Shown piece by piece: positions 28,095 to 38,526 of a stretch of 64,000 bases of DNA. The notes under the pieces are model-generated. The model saw only the letters and a program-made list of their open reading frames with translations. It was not told where the DNA came from and ran no database searches. The first letter of the stretch is position 1, and each line of letters begins with the position of its first letter. The DNA is from Pseudosulfitobacter pseudonitzschiae (GTDB lineage Bacteria > Pseudomonadota > Alphaproteobacteria > Rhodobacterales > Rhodobacteraceae). Made by a program: the position numbers and the translations under genes. Location of the stretch: NCBI RefSeq assembly GCF_900129395.1, contig NZ_FQVP01000005.1, forward strand, positions 62,001 to 126,000, read 5' to 3'.

Positions 28095-30632
28095 GTGCAG
28101 AATAACCCCGACACGACGCTGGTCACGCAGACCGCCCCGATCACCGCTGAAACCCACGGCGGTCGGGCAAAATGTCTGCAACGGCTGGTGCGGTTGAACC
28201 TGCCTGTGCCTGCCACCGTGGCGCTCAGCTTTGGTGCGGTGCACAACATCGCCTCGGGCCATCTGCCTGATATTCCCAGTATCCTCGCCGAATTCCCGCC
28301 GCACGCGCTGCTGTGCGTGCGCCCGTCGTCGCAGGACCCCGATTGGGGCGGGCCCGGGGCGGTGCTGAACATCGGCATGAACCACGACCGCCACGCCGAG
28401 CTGTGCGAGACGCTGGGCACGCAGGCTGCGACAAAGATTTTCCTGCGGTTCGTGCAGGGCTATGCCGTACACGTCGCGCGGCTCGACCCGGATATGTTCG
28501 ACGCCATTGACGGCGAGGGGGCCGAAGCGCTGAACGCGACGCTGAGCGCCTATGAGCAGGAAACCGAAGAGCCGTTCCCCGAGGACATTGCCACGCAGCT
28601 GGCGGGTGTGCTGAAATCCATGGCCCGCGCATGGGAGGGCACATCGGCGCGTCTGTTGCGCATGGCCAAGGGCGCGCCTGCGGATGCGGGGCTGGGGCTG
28701 GTGGTGCAACAGATGGCGCTGGGCGTTGGGCGCGGCGAATGTGGCTCTGGCGTCTTGCAACTGGTCGAATCCGAAACCGGGCTTGAACAGATCACCGGAC
28801 GCTATTTGCGCCAAAGCCAGGGCCGTGATGCGCTCAGCCCGCATGCCGAGAGTATCTTTATCACCCGCGACCCGCGCGGCCCCTCGCTGGAAGAGCTGGT
28901 GCCCGAGTGTTTTGACCAGCTCAAGGCCCATGCCGCGCTGATGCGGGCGCGCCTGCGTGAAGAGATGCAGGTGGAATTTGCCATTGATAACGGAAGCTTG
29001 CACATCCTCGACGGGGTGCGGGTCACCCGGTCAAGCCGTGCAGCCGTCCGCATCGCCGTGCAACTGGCACGTGATGGCATCATCACCCGCGAAGAGGCGT
29101 TGATGCGGGTCGAGCCGCGCGCGTTGAACGAATTGCTGCACCGCCAGATCGCCACCGACGCCCCGCGCGACGTGTTGGGCCACGGCATTGCCGCCAGCCC
29201 CGGTGCCGCCACCGGGCGGCTGGTGTTCTCGGCGACCGAAGCACAGGCCAGTGCTGCGCGGTCCGAACCCTGCATCCTGGTGCGCCGCGAAACCTCGCCC
29301 GAGGACATTCGCGGGATGCATGCGGCCAAGGGCGTCATGACGGAACGGGGCGGCATCACCAGCCACGCCGCCGTGATCGGGCGCGGCATCGGATTGCCCT
29401 GCGTGGTGGGCATTTCGGACATGAAATTCCAGATCATCAACAAGACCATTCAGGCCAGCGACGGCCGCACCCTGCGCGAAGGCGATATCGTCACCATCGA
29501 CGGCACGTCGGGGCAGGTGCTGCTGGGGGCGCCGGACATGCACGAGGCCGCGCTGGACGATGCGTTTCAGGAGCTGATGGACTGGGCCAGTGCCGCCAGC
29601 GACATCGGCGTGCGCGCCAACGCCGACACGCCCGCCGACGCGCAGACCGCGCGCAACTTCAATGCGCAGGGCATCGGCCTGTGCCGGACCGAACATATGT
29701 TCTTCGAGCCGGGCCGGCTGACCGTCATGCGCGAAATGATCTTTGCCGACAGTTCGAACGACCGGCGTGCGTCGCTGGAACGTCTGCTGCCGATGCAGCG
29801 CGACGACTTTACCCAACTGTTCCGCATCATGCAGGGCCAGCCCGTTTGCATCCGGCTTTTTGATCCGCCCTTGCATGAATTCCTGCCCACCAGCCGGTCC
29901 GGTCAGCGGGAATTGGCCGAGGCGCTGGACCTGCCGCTGTCCACGGTCACCCGCCGTGTCGACAGCCTGATGGAATACAACCCCATGTTGGGGATGCGCG
30001 GTGTGCGTCTGGGCATCACCGTGCCGGAAATCTACGAAATGCAGGCCCGCGCCATCTTTGAGGCGACCATCGACGCCAGCAAGGACGGCGAGTCGGTGGT
30101 GCCCGAAATCATGATCCCACTGGTCAGTGCCAAGCGCGAGGTCGAACTGGTGCGCGCCCGTGTGGATGGCATTGCCGCCGCCGTGCGCAATGAACGCGGC
30201 GCGGCCTTTGACTACCGCTTGGGTGTGATGGTCGAAACCCCGCGCGCGGCCCTGCGGGCGGCAGAAATCGCGCCATATTGCGCATTTATGAGCTTTGGGA
30301 CCAACGACCTGACCCAGATGACCTATGGTCTGTCGCGCGACGATGCGGGCCGGTTCATGTCGACTTATGTCAAACAGGGCGTCTTTCCCGAGGACCCGTT
30401 CCACACGCTGGACGTGGACGGGGTGGGCGAATTGATGCAGATGGCCGCCGAGCGCGGACGCGGGGCGCAGCCGAATATCGTGCTGTCGATCTGTGGCGAA
30501 CACGGCGGCAACCCCGAATCGATAGCCTTTGTGCGACAGGCCGGATTCGACTATGTTTCCTGTTCTCCGTTTCGCGTACCGGTTGCACGGCTTGCTGCGG
30601 CGCAGCTTGCGATAGGCCACAAGACCGGGTAG
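28095..30632 (+). CDS. PEP-utilizing, pyruvate phosphate dikinase-like protein
   Basis: 845 residues from GTG 28095, which has AAGGTG upstream. The middle swivelling domain keeps the phosphohistidine motif TERGGITSHAAVIGRG, and the C-terminal PEP/pyruvate barrel keeps GIGLCRTEHMFF, EIMIPLVS, FGTNDLTQMT and SICGEHGGNP. The N-terminal ATP-grasp part is diverged: the usual GGKGANL reads GGRAKCL, and the PPDK signature around GMMDTILN reads WGGPGAVLNIG. It is probably a paralogue with altered nucleotide chemistry, not the gluconeogenic PPDK. It sits between glyS and a cell wall hydrolase. Confidence 0.8.
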   Translation: MQNNPDTTLVTQTAPITAETHGGRAKCLQRLVRLNLPVPATVALSFGAVHNIASGHLPDIPSILAEFPPHALLCVRPSSQDPDWGGPGAVLNIGMNHDRHAELCETLGTQAATKIFLRFVQGYAVHVARLDPDMFDAIDGEGAEALNATLSAYEQETEEPFPEDIATQLAGVLKSMARAWEGTSARLLRMAKGAPADAGLGLVVQQMALGVGRGECGSGVLQLVESETGLEQITGRYLRQSQGRDALSPHAESIFITRDPRGPSLEELVPECFDQLKAHAALMRARLREEMQVEFAIDNGSLHILDGVRVTRSSRAAVRIAVQLARDGIITREEALMRVEPRALNELLHRQIATDAPRDVLGHGIAASPGAATGRLVFSATEAQASAARSEPCILVRRETSPEDIRGMHAAKGVMTERGGITSHAAVIGRGIGLPCVVGISDMKFQIINKTIQASDGRTLREGDIVTIDGTSGQVLLGAPDMHEAALDDAFQELMDWASAASDIGVRANADTPADAQTARNFNAQGIGLCRTEHMFFEPGRLTVMREMIFADSSNDRRASLERLLPMQRDDFTQLFRIMQGQPVCIRLFDPPLHEFLPTSRSGQRELAEALDLPLSTVTRRVDSLMEYNPMLGMRGVRLGITVPEIYEMQARAIFEATIDASKDGESVVPEIMIPLVSAKREVELVRARVDGIAAAVRNERGAAFDYRLGVMVETPRAALRAAEIAPYCAFMSFGTNDLTQMTYGLSRDDAGRFMSTYVKQGVFPEDPFHTLDVDGVGELMQMAAERGRGAQPNIVLSICGEHGGNPESIAFVRQAGFDYVSCSPFRVPVARLAAAQLAIGHKTG

Positions 30633-30752
30633 CGCGCCCCCTTATTCGCCGCCAGATACTGTGTCGAAACGGGTCTGCCTGCGACATAAAGGCATCAGAG
30701 GTGGATTCTTTACCCCGATTTCGTTAGATGACCGCCATTGAAACTGCCTGCG

Positions 30753-31391
30753 ATGGATCTGATGAAATTTTTGCTGCTGTGCCTCTCACTGGCCTTTGGT
30801 CTGTGTTCTGTTCCTGCTCATGCCTCGGAGAAAGAGGCGTTGACCCTGCTCAAGACCGAACGTCAGGGTTTGCAATCACTCTCTCAGGAACGCCTGCAAG
30901 CAATGATTTCGCCCCCGACCACCAGCCACAAGGGCATTCAGTTCACCAGCGCATGGCTGGACCACCAGCCCAAGGCCACCGGCGGCGACCAATGGCGCTG
31001 TCTGTCCGAGGCGCTGTATTTCGAAGCGCGTGGCGAGACGGTCAAAGGCCAGTTTGCCGTGGCCGAGGTGATCATGAACCGGGTCAAGTCCGGCCGTTTT
31101 CCCGGATCGGTCTGCGGCGTGATCAAACAGGGCACCGGCAAGAAATACCAGTGCCAGTTCACCTATACCTGTGACGGCCACGCCGACAAAATCCGAGAGC
31201 AGGCGGCGTTCAACCGCGTGGCCAAAGTGGCCCGTGCTGTTCTGGATGGAACCGCGCCCAAGCTGACATCGGGTGCCACACACTACCACACCACTGCCGT
31301 GAACCCGCGCTGGAGCAAGGTCTATACCCAGACGGCGCGCATCGGTGTGCATTTGTTCTACCGCGACACCTATATGACCGCGTCCAACTGA
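30753..31391 (+). CDS. SleB-family cell wall hydrolase
   Basis: 212 residues with a signal peptide (FLLLCLSLAFGLCSVPAHAS). The C-terminal 130 residues show the SleB/CwlJ hydrolase pattern: CLSEALYFEARGE, VAEVIMNRV, GVIKQ, CQFTYTCDG, and the final HYHTTAVNPRW. It would cleave peptidoglycan in the periplasm; non-spore-formers use such enzymes for wall remodelling. Starts at ATG 30753 and ATG 30762 are both possible. Confidence 0.88.
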   Translation: MDLMKFLLLCLSLAFGLCSVPAHASEKEALTLLKTERQGLQSLSQERLQAMISPPTTSHKGIQFTSAWLDHQPKATGGDQWRCLSEALYFEARGETVKGQFAVAEVIMNRVKSGRFPGSVCGVIKQGTGKKYQCQFTYTCDGHADKIREQAAFNRVAKVARAVLDGTAPKLTSGATHYHTTAVNPRWSKVYTQTARIGVHLFYRDTYMTASN

Positions 31392-31491
31392 GATCGCGCC
31401 GTCTTTGACCTGTCGGGCGACGCCTTTGGCACTGTCGTTTCGGGGGCGGGGGCGTTAGAAGGGCAGTCAATTGCTCTTGGGACGCGAACTT

Positions 31492-32412
31492 ATGGCTTCT
31501 GAAATCCACCTTGCCTTTGCGCACCCGTCGGAACGTTCGGTGGCCACTGATGATGGGATGCCGCTGGACCGGATATCGGTGCGCGATTATGCGGTGGATG
31601 TCGAGATCGGCGCCTTTCAGGCCGAGCGCGGCAAGACGCAGCGGATCAAGTTCAACATCGTTGTCGAAGTGCAGCCGCTGACAGGTCCCATCGACGACGA
31701 CGTGGATCGCATCCTGAGCTATGACAAGGTGACAGAGGCCATTGCCCACGAGTTGGCCGACGAGCGGTTGAACCTGCTGGAAACGCTGGCCGAACGTGTG
31801 GCGGATCGCATCCTGATCGAACCGCAGGCGGTCCGCGCCTTTGTGCGGATCGAAAAGCTGGACCGGGGGCCGGGCGCCTTGGGCGTCGAGATCGTACGCG
31901 CCCGCACCGAGGACACGCAGCCGGTCGATGAAGAAGAGACGCTGCACCCCGAACTGGTGTTCTTTGGCAACGCGGCCATCGCATCGCCGCATCTGACCGG
32001 CTGGATCGACCAGCTGCAGGCCGCGGGCCGTCCGCTGATCTTTTGCGTTGGTCCATCCGACGTGCCCGCGCCCCAGACCGGCCACCGCTGGACCCAGCGG
32101 CGCATCGACCTGCTGGCGATTGAGCAAAACGCATGGGTGCTGGCTGCGCGCGATGCACGCTGTGTGGTGGTCGAAACCCACACCGAACTGGAATGGGCGA
32201 TGAAGAACGGCCAAAGCTGTGTCTGGGCCCCTTCCAAGATCGTTTTGGACGCGGTCGCAGGGCCATCGGTCCAGCCCAGCGATGCCGTGGCCTTGGCGGC
32301 ATGGTTTGCCTCGACCTATCACGCGTCTGAACTGCTGGTGATCGGTGCGGACCTGCCCGCTGACGCCTCGGTGCCGCTGCGCGCGGTTTCGGTGCAGGAT
32401 GCCGTTCTGTGA
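31492..32412 (+). CDS. folB: Dihydroneopterin aldolase with kinase-fold-like C-terminal extension
   Basis: 306 residues, more than twice a normal FolB (about 120). Residues about 20-140 are the aldolase domain (DRISVRDYAVDVEIGAFQAERG, SYDKVTEAI, LNLLETLAERVAD), which makes 6-hydroxymethyldihydropterin for folate. The last 160 residues resemble the amino-acid-kinase fold of the MfnE/COG2054 type: HxTGWIDQLQAAGRPLIFCVG, RRIDLLAIEQNAWVLA, PSKIVLDA, then SDAVALAAWFASTY. The glycine-rich catalytic motifs appear lost. The stop overlaps the GTG start of folP. Confidence 0.85.
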   Translation: MASEIHLAFAHPSERSVATDDGMPLDRISVRDYAVDVEIGAFQAERGKTQRIKFNIVVEVQPLTGPIDDDVDRILSYDKVTEAIAHELADERLNLLETLAERVADRILIEPQAVRAFVRIEKLDRGPGALGVEIVRARTEDTQPVDEEETLHPELVFFGNAAIASPHLTGWIDQLQAAGRPLIFCVGPSDVPAPQTGHRWTQRRIDLLAIEQNAWVLAARDARCVVVETHTELEWAMKNGQSCVWAPSKIVLDAVAGPSVQPSDAVALAAWFASTYHASELLVIGADLPADASVPLRAVSVQDAVL

Positions 32413-33419
32413 CGCAGTATTTTCGGCCCTTGGTACAGGTCGGCGCCGCCCGGCCTGACACGGCACTGACGCTGGCGGGCGGCTGGGGCTGGTTCACCCA
32501 TGTCGAAGTGTTGGAACGGGGCCGCGCGCCGGTGGTGGTTTCGGCAGATCAGGCATACGGTGACCTGTCCGCGCTGACCCACCCGCGCGCGCCGATTGCG
32601 GGCCTTGAGTGGGACAGGCCGCATGTCATGGGCATTCTCAACGTGACCCCTGACAGTTTCTCTGACGGGGGACAGCATCAGGGAGCCGCGGCCACTGCCC
32701 ATGCGGTCCAGATGGTGCAGGATGGGGCTGCCATGATCGACGTGGGCGGGGAATCCACGCGACCGGGGGCCGAAACCGTCGATCCTCAGGATGAGATCAC
32801 CCGCACGGCCCCTGCCATCGCCGCCATCCGTGCGGCCGGCATCGAAACGCCCATCTCCATCGACACCCGCAAGGCTGCCGTGGCGGCGGCTGCTCTGGAT
32901 GCAGGTGCGGATGTGGTCAATGACGTGGCAGGCTTTACCTATGATGCGGCGCTTGCACCGCTTTGCGCCTTTCGCAGTGCGCCGGTGTGCGTGATGCACG
33001 CGCAGGGCGATCCGGCGACCATGCATCACGATCCGCACTACGATGACGTGCTGCTGGATGTGTACGATTACCTTGAAGAGCGGATCGCAGTCCTGACCGC
33101 GCAAGGCATTGTGCGTGACCAGATCATTGCAGACCCCGGCATCGGCTTTGGCAAGACGCTCGCGCACAACATGACGCTGCTGAACCGTCTGTCGCTGTTC
33201 CACGGGCTGGGTGTGCCGATCCTGCTGGGCGTATCGCGCAAACGCTTTATCGGCACATTGGCGGATGAACCGGACGCGGCCAGACGCGGCCCGGGTTCGG
33301 TCGGCGTGGCGCTGGCGGCTTTGGGGCAGGGGGTGCAGCTGATCCGCGCCCATGATGTCGCCCTGCACACACAGGCCATTGCGCTGTGGCAGGCCTCTGT
33401 GGCACATCGGTCGTCATGA
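32409..33419 (+). CDS. folP: Dihydropteroate synthase
   Basis: 336 residues from GTG 32409, overlapping folB. It condenses p-aminobenzoate with hydroxymethyldihydropterin diphosphate, the step blocked by sulfonamides. Key motifs are [41 protein letters not shown] and DPGIGFGKT. About 70 extra N-terminal residues precede the barrel, longer than E. coli FolP, as often in Rhodobacterales. The stop overlaps the ATG of glmM. Confidence 0.96.
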   Translation: MTQYFRPLVQVGAARPDTALTLAGGWGWFTHVEVLERGRAPVVVSADQAYGDLSALTHPRAPIAGLEWDRPHVMGILNVTPDSFSDGGQHQGAAATAHAVQMVQDGAAMIDVGGESTRPGAETVDPQDEITRTAPAIAAIRAAGIETPISIDTRKAAVAAAALDAGADVVNDVAGFTYDAALAPLCAFRSAPVCVMHAQGDPATMHHDPHYDDVLLDVYDYLEERIAVLTAQGIVRDQIIADPGIGFGKTLAHNMTLLNRLSLFHGLGVPILLGVSRKRFIGTLADEPDAARRGPGSVGVALAALGQGVQLIRAHDVALHTQAIALWQASVAHRSS

Positions 33420-34762
33420 AAAAACTCTTTGGCACAGACGGCATTCGCGGCACTGCGAACACCGGCAACATGACAGCCGAAACCGCCCTGCGTATTGGCG
33501 CGGCGGTCGGACGCTATTTCAAACGCGATGACAGCGGTGCGCACCGCGTGGTGATCGGCAAGGACACGCGGCTGTCGGGCTATATGTTCGAGAATGCGCT
33601 GACGGCCGGTCTGACCTCGATGGGCATGAACGTGCTGCTGCTGGGGCCGGTGCCGACGCCGGCGGTCGGCCTGCTGACCCGCTCCATGCGCGCCGATCTG
33701 GGCGTGATGATCTCGGCCAGCCACAACCCGGCCCATGACAACGGGATCAAGTTCTTTGGCCCCGACGGGTTCAAGCTGTCGGATGCCGCCGAAGATGAAA
33801 TCGAGGCGCTGGTGCGCGACGGGGTCGATTTGATCGACGCAGGCCAGATCGGCCGCGCCAAGCGGATCGACGACGGGCGCTTTCGCTATATCGAGCGGTT
33901 GAAGTCCTCTTTCCCGCGCCAGATGCGTCTGGACGGGCTGAAGGTCGTGATCGACTGTGCCAATGGCGCAGCGCACCGTGTCGCGCCCGAAGCCCTGTGG
34001 GAACTGGGCGCCACCGTGATCCCCGTGGGTGTCAGCCCCAATGGCCACAACATCAACCAGGGCTGCGGCTCGACCCACCCGCAGGCTGCTGCGGAAACCG
34101 TCGTGGCGCATGGTGCGGATGTCGGGATTTGTCTGGACGGCGATGCAGACCGCGTGATCCTGATCGACGAGCACGGGCAAGTGGGCGATGGCGATCAGTT
34201 CATGGCACTGATGGCGGCCCGCTGGGCGGATGAGGGCAAGCTCAAGGGCAATGCTCTGGTTGCCACTGTCATGTCGAACCTTGGCCTTGAACGGTTTCTG
34301 GAAGGGCGCGGCCTGCGGCTGGAACGCACCAGCGTGGGCGACCGTTATGTGGTCGAGCGGATGCGCGAGGGTGGCTTTAACCTGGGCGGCGAGCAATCGG
34401 GCCATATCGTGATGACCGACCATTCCACCACTGGCGACGGGCTGATGGCGGGTTTGCAGTTCCTGGCCGAGATGATCCGTTCGGGCCAGCCCGCCAGCAC
34501 GCTGTTGCACAACTTTGATCCGGTGCCGCAACTGCTGAAGAACGTGCGTTATGCCGAAGGACAAGCCCCGCTGGAGGCCGCATCGGTCAAGGCCGCCATC
34601 GCAGAGGCCGAGGCTCAGTTGCGTGGCAATGGCCGTCTGCTGATCCGCACCTCGGGGACCGAACCGTTGATCCGCGTCATGGCGGAAAGCGAGAACGCAC
34701 AGGTGCTTGAGGATGCGGTGAATGCGGTTGTGGACGCGGTCGAGGCGGCTGTCGGGGGTTGA
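33416..34762 (+). CDS. glmM: Phosphoglucosamine mutase
   Basis: 448 residues. It interconverts glucosamine-6-phosphate and glucosamine-1-phosphate for UDP-GlcNAc synthesis. The start [15 protein letters not shown] is diagnostic; the phosphoserine loop is [16 protein letters not shown], the metal loop DGDADRV, and the phosphate-binding loop [13 protein letters not shown]. The folB-folP-glmM order with four-base overlaps implies one transcript. Confidence 0.97.
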   Translation: MKKLFGTDGIRGTANTGNMTAETALRIGAAVGRYFKRDDSGAHRVVIGKDTRLSGYMFENALTAGLTSMGMNVLLLGPVPTPAVGLLTRSMRADLGVMISASHNPAHDNGIKFFGPDGFKLSDAAEDEIEALVRDGVDLIDAGQIGRAKRIDDGRFRYIERLKSSFPRQMRLDGLKVVIDCANGAAHRVAPEALWELGATVIPVGVSPNGHNINQGCGSTHPQAAAETVVAHGADVGICLDGDADRVILIDEHGQVGDGDQFMALMAARWADEGKLKGNALVATVMSNLGLERFLEGRGLRLERTSVGDRYVVERMREGGFNLGGEQSGHIVMTDHSTTGDGLMAGLQFLAEMIRSGQPASTLLHNFDPVPQLLKNVRYAEGQAPLEAASVKAAIAEAEAQLRGNGRLLIRTSGTEPLIRVMAESENAQVLEDAVNAVVDAVEAAVGG

Positions 34763-34816
34763 TCCAAGGGGATAATTTGGCAAAGCTGGGCGGGTTAACG
34801 CTCAGGAGCCTTTGTT

Positions 34817-35311
34817 ATGAAATCCCTTTTTCTCTCGTTGCCCATTATTGCCCTCTCTGCCGGTCTGGCCAGCGCCGAAATGCGCGCGCAGATCGGTGCG
34901 CCCTGGAACGGCAAGACCGTACCTGCGGGTCAACAGTGTACCCTGCACGGCGGCAAGGGAAAAACTCCGCCCTTTCAGGTTACAGGCATCCCGGATGGCA
35001 CGGTGATGCTGGTCGTGGAATACAACGACAAAAGCTTTCGCCCGCTGTCGACCAAGGGGGGCCACGGCACGCTGGGCTATCCGGTCAAGGGCAGCTCGGG
35101 CAGCTATCCGGCCGTGCCCGGCCTGACGGCCAAATTGCCGGGTGGCGTGCGCGTGATCAAGAAGGCGCGCAGCACGGGCGAATATGCCTCTGCCGGTTAT
35201 CTGCCCCCGTGTTCGGGCGGCAAGGGCAACCAGTATCAGGCCGAGATCAAGGCCATCAATGCCAAGGGCAAGGTGCTGGCCAAGACCAAGATGGATCTGG
35301 GCCGCTATTGA
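34817..35311 (+). CDS. Secreted protein, possibly a diverged PEBP (YbhB-like) domain
   Basis: 164 residues with a signal peptide (LFLSLPIIALSAGLASAE). The mature part has a loose resemblance to phosphatidylethanolamine-binding proteins: CTLHGGKGKTPPFQVTGIPDGT then a late GYLPPCSGGKGNQYQ, matching the order of the PEBP ligand-site motifs, but the usual DPDAP and GxxHR residues are absent. The two cysteines may form a disulfide. It starts 54 bases after glmM and ends 7 bases into the convergent permease gene. Confidence 0.5.
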   Translation: MKSLFLSLPIIALSAGLASAEMRAQIGAPWNGKTVPAGQQCTLHGGKGKTPPFQVTGIPDGTVMLVVEYNDKSFRPLSTKGGHGTLGYPVKGSSGSYPAVPGLTAKLPGGVRVIKKARSTGEYASAGYLPPCSGGKGNQYQAEIKAINAKGKVLAKTKMDLGRY

Positions 35312-36237
35312 CCTGCGCGGGCTGAAGCAAACAGGCGGCGCAGCGCGCCGTACTGGCTGAGCCCCACACCTGCAAGGATCAGCGCCATCGCCAGAAACAA
35401 GGATGGTGGCGCTGGCTCGCCCAGCAGGACGATGCCCATCAGCACAGACCAGACCGGCACCTGGTAGTTGGTCAGGGACATGAACACCGGACCGGCCGTT
35501 CGGATCACCGTGACGCGCAGGAAATTGGCCGCCGCGGTGGGCACCAGTCCCAGAAAGGCGATGATCAAAAGGGTTTTCGCCGATGGCAGGGGCGGCCAGC
35601 CTTCAACGATCAGTGCTGCGGGCACAACGATGGCCGCTGCGATCAACAGCAGCACAGTGCTGAGCCCGATGGGATCAACCTGTGGCAACCGCCGCATCAG
35701 CACCGACGAGATGCCGTAACACAGCGCCGCCCCGACACAGGCCACACGTCCCGCCGTTTCCAGCCCTGCGCCCGTGCTTTCAAAGGCACGCCCCCCGATC
35801 AGGACACAGACACCGGCAAAGCCGATCAGAAACCCGATTGCCCGCCGCAGCGTCAGACGCTCGCCCGGCACAAAGAAATGCGCCAGCGGCAGCACGGTCA
35901 GCGCCACAGACGCCATGGTCACACCGGCAAACCCTGAGGTCACGTGTTGCTGACCCCACGCCAACAGCATGAACGGAATGGCCGAGCTGAACGCCCCAAT
36001 TGCAATCATTGCGCCCCAGGTGCCCCTGTTCGGGGCCTGTGCGAACAGCCGCCCGCCCAAGGCGCGCCAGATCGCCAACATCAAAAGCGCCGCAAAGCCG
36101 ATGCGGCCCGCAGCCAGCCAGAAAGGTGTGATACCCTGAAGCGCCAGTTCGGTCACCAGGAACGTCCCTCCCCAGGTAAAACCAAGAACGGTGACCATGG
36201 CCCAGCTTTTGCCGGAGATGTCAGAGGTTTGCGTCAT
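35305..36237 (-). CDS. DMT-superfamily permease (EamA type)
   Basis: 310 residues with about ten hydrophobic segments in two EamA halves (WAMVTVLGFTWGGTFLVTE at the start; AAALCYGISSVLMRRL and the second half later). It resembles RhaT/EamA amino-acid or metabolite exporters; the substrate is unknown. It is a different branch from the permease at 11823. Confidence 0.85.
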   Translation of the reverse strand: MTQTSDISGKSWAMVTVLGFTWGGTFLVTELALQGITPFWLAAGRIGFAALLMLAIWRALGGRLFAQAPNRGTWGAMIAIGAFSSAIPFMLLAWGQQHVTSGFAGVTMASVALTVLPLAHFFVPGERLTLRRAIGFLIGFAGVCVLIGGRAFESTGAGLETAGRVACVGAALCYGISSVLMRRLPQVDPIGLSTVLLLIAAAIVVPAALIVEGWPPLPSAKTLLIIAFLGLVPTAAANFLRVTVIRTAGPVFMSLTNYQVPVWSVLMGIVLLGEPAPPSLFLAMALILAGVGLSQYGALRRLFASARAGQ

Positions 36238-36310
36238 TTAGCTATGCCTTCGTGTTTCAATGTCTGAACCAGCGGGTGCTGCCGGACACATTCGCACGTC
36301 TTGGCCGCGC

Positions 36311-36366
36311 GATGCTTTGATGACGCTCAAAGCATCTGTTTCAAACCGTGTCGAGCGGTTTGAAAC
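36311..36366. repeat. Two tandem perfect hairpins
   Basis: Hairpin 1 at 36311-36336 is GATGCTTTGA, 6-base loop, TCAAAGCATC (10-bp perfect stem). Hairpin 2 at 36338-36366 is GTTTCAAACCG, 7-base loop, CGGTTTGAAAC (11-bp perfect stem). They lie in the 146-base gap between two minus-strand genes. No T-run follows on either strand, so a simple terminator is not obvious. Confidence 0.8.
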
Positions 36367-36383
36367 CAATTGTCACAGGCGTT

Positions 36384-36767
36384 TCACGGGCAGCGTGAAT
36401 ATTTCTGCGCACCCGGGATGGCGCCAGCGCCATATTCGCGCGTGATCAGGGTTTGACCGCCATCTTGCACGTCCAGGACCATCTGCCGTTTCCAGGTCTG
36501 GCCTTCTCCTTCAAAGGCAAACTCACCCACAAGGCGCGTGGGTGTTTCCTCGATGACAGCGGTCAGGGTTCCGCGTGCTTCGTAATATTTCAGTTCGCTG
36601 CCGGAAATTCTGACCAACCCCTTGGCCGCAGCATCGTTTTTGCAATCGGCCAGGTTCATGCCCCACGCCCCCACCAGGGCATTGGGGATATCGCCGGATA
36701 CTGCAGGGCTGCCGACCATGTTGCAGGCTGCAGTCAAGGCTACGATCGGTAGGGCAAACTTTAACAT
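36384..36767 (-). CDS. Small lipoprotein of unknown function
   Basis: 127 residues with a lipobox (VALTAACN, Cys about 15). The mature protein contains GAWGMNLADC, which recurs in small Rhodobacterales lipoproteins, then beta-rich sequence. ATG 36767 has GAGG at about nine bases. Function unknown. Confidence 0.65.
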   Translation of the reverse strand: MLKFALPIVALTAACNMVGSPAVSGDIPNALVGAWGMNLADCKNDAAAKGLVRISGSELKYYEARGTLTAVIEETPTRLVGEFAFEGEGQTWKRQMVLDVQDGGQTLITREYGAGAIPGAQKYSRCP

Positions 36768-36864
36768 GGCGGTGTCCTCGTAAAGATGTTCAGGGAATGA
36801 ACGCCTGTGGAACTCGGGCTGTTCCATGCCCATTCGGGGGCATGGCAAGAGTCAGCGCAAAGAA

Positions 36865-36892
36865 AAAGCCCCGGCAGCGACGCCGGGGCTTT
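36865..36892 (-). terminator. Terminator after ilvC
   Basis: A perfect 11-bp stem AAAGCCCCGGC / GCCGGGGCTTT with a 6-base loop. On the minus strand it runs into TTTTTCTTTG, 24 bases after the ilvC stop. Confidence 0.93.
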
Positions 36893-36915
36893 GGATTTTT
36901 GACGATGGGTACGGT

Positions 36916-38013
<1,098 letters not shown>

Positions 38014-38070
38014 TTATTTGGCAATATGAAGGGTGAATCATTCGCCGAAATTGCAAAAGGCATAAAATTC

Positions 38071-38526
38071 ATGCTTGATGATCTGGACCGACGCATTCTG
38101 CGCCAATGGCAGGCCGACCCGACGTTGTCACCGGCGGAGCTGGCCGAACGCTGCGGCATGACACCAGCGCGGGTGCAGCGGAGGCAGATGCGGCTGATGG
38201 ACACCGGTGCGGTCAAGGGCGTGCGGGCCGTGATCGACTGGCAGGCCCTGGGCTATTCGGTCGAGGTGTCGCTGCGCGTGACGCTGGACAAGACGGTCGC
38301 GGCGGCCTTTGACGAGTTCCTGAAAGCGGCGCGTGAAGTGCCCGAGGTGGTCGAGATCCAGACTTTTCTGGGCCGCGTCGATGTGCGCCTGTCGGTGATT
38401 GCGCAGGATATGGCGCATTACCAGCGGGTGTACCGCACGCGGGTGCTGACCCTGCCACACATTTCGGACATCGAACCGCTGATGCATGTGGCGCGGATCA
38501 AGGCGGACGAGCGGTTGCCGATATGA
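38071..38526 (+). CDS. Lrp/AsnC-family regulator, first of a tandem pair
   Basis: 151 residues. The N-terminal helix-turn-helix is in LDRRILRQWQADPTLSPAELAERCGMTPARVQRR, read in two blocks, and the C-terminal RAM (ligand) domain includes VVEIQTFLGRVDVRLSVIAQD. It is divergent from ilvC, so control of branched-chain amino acid synthesis or of the downstream aminotransferase is plausible. ATG 38071 was chosen; ATG 38027 is an alternative. It overlaps the next gene by four bases. Confidence 0.88.
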   Translation: MLDDLDRRILRQWQADPTLSPAELAERCGMTPARVQRRQMRLMDTGAVKGVRAVIDWQALGYSVEVSLRVTLDKTVAAAFDEFLKAAREVPEVVEIQTFLGRVDVRLSVIAQDMAHYQRVYRTRVLTLPHISDIEPLMHVARIKADERLPI

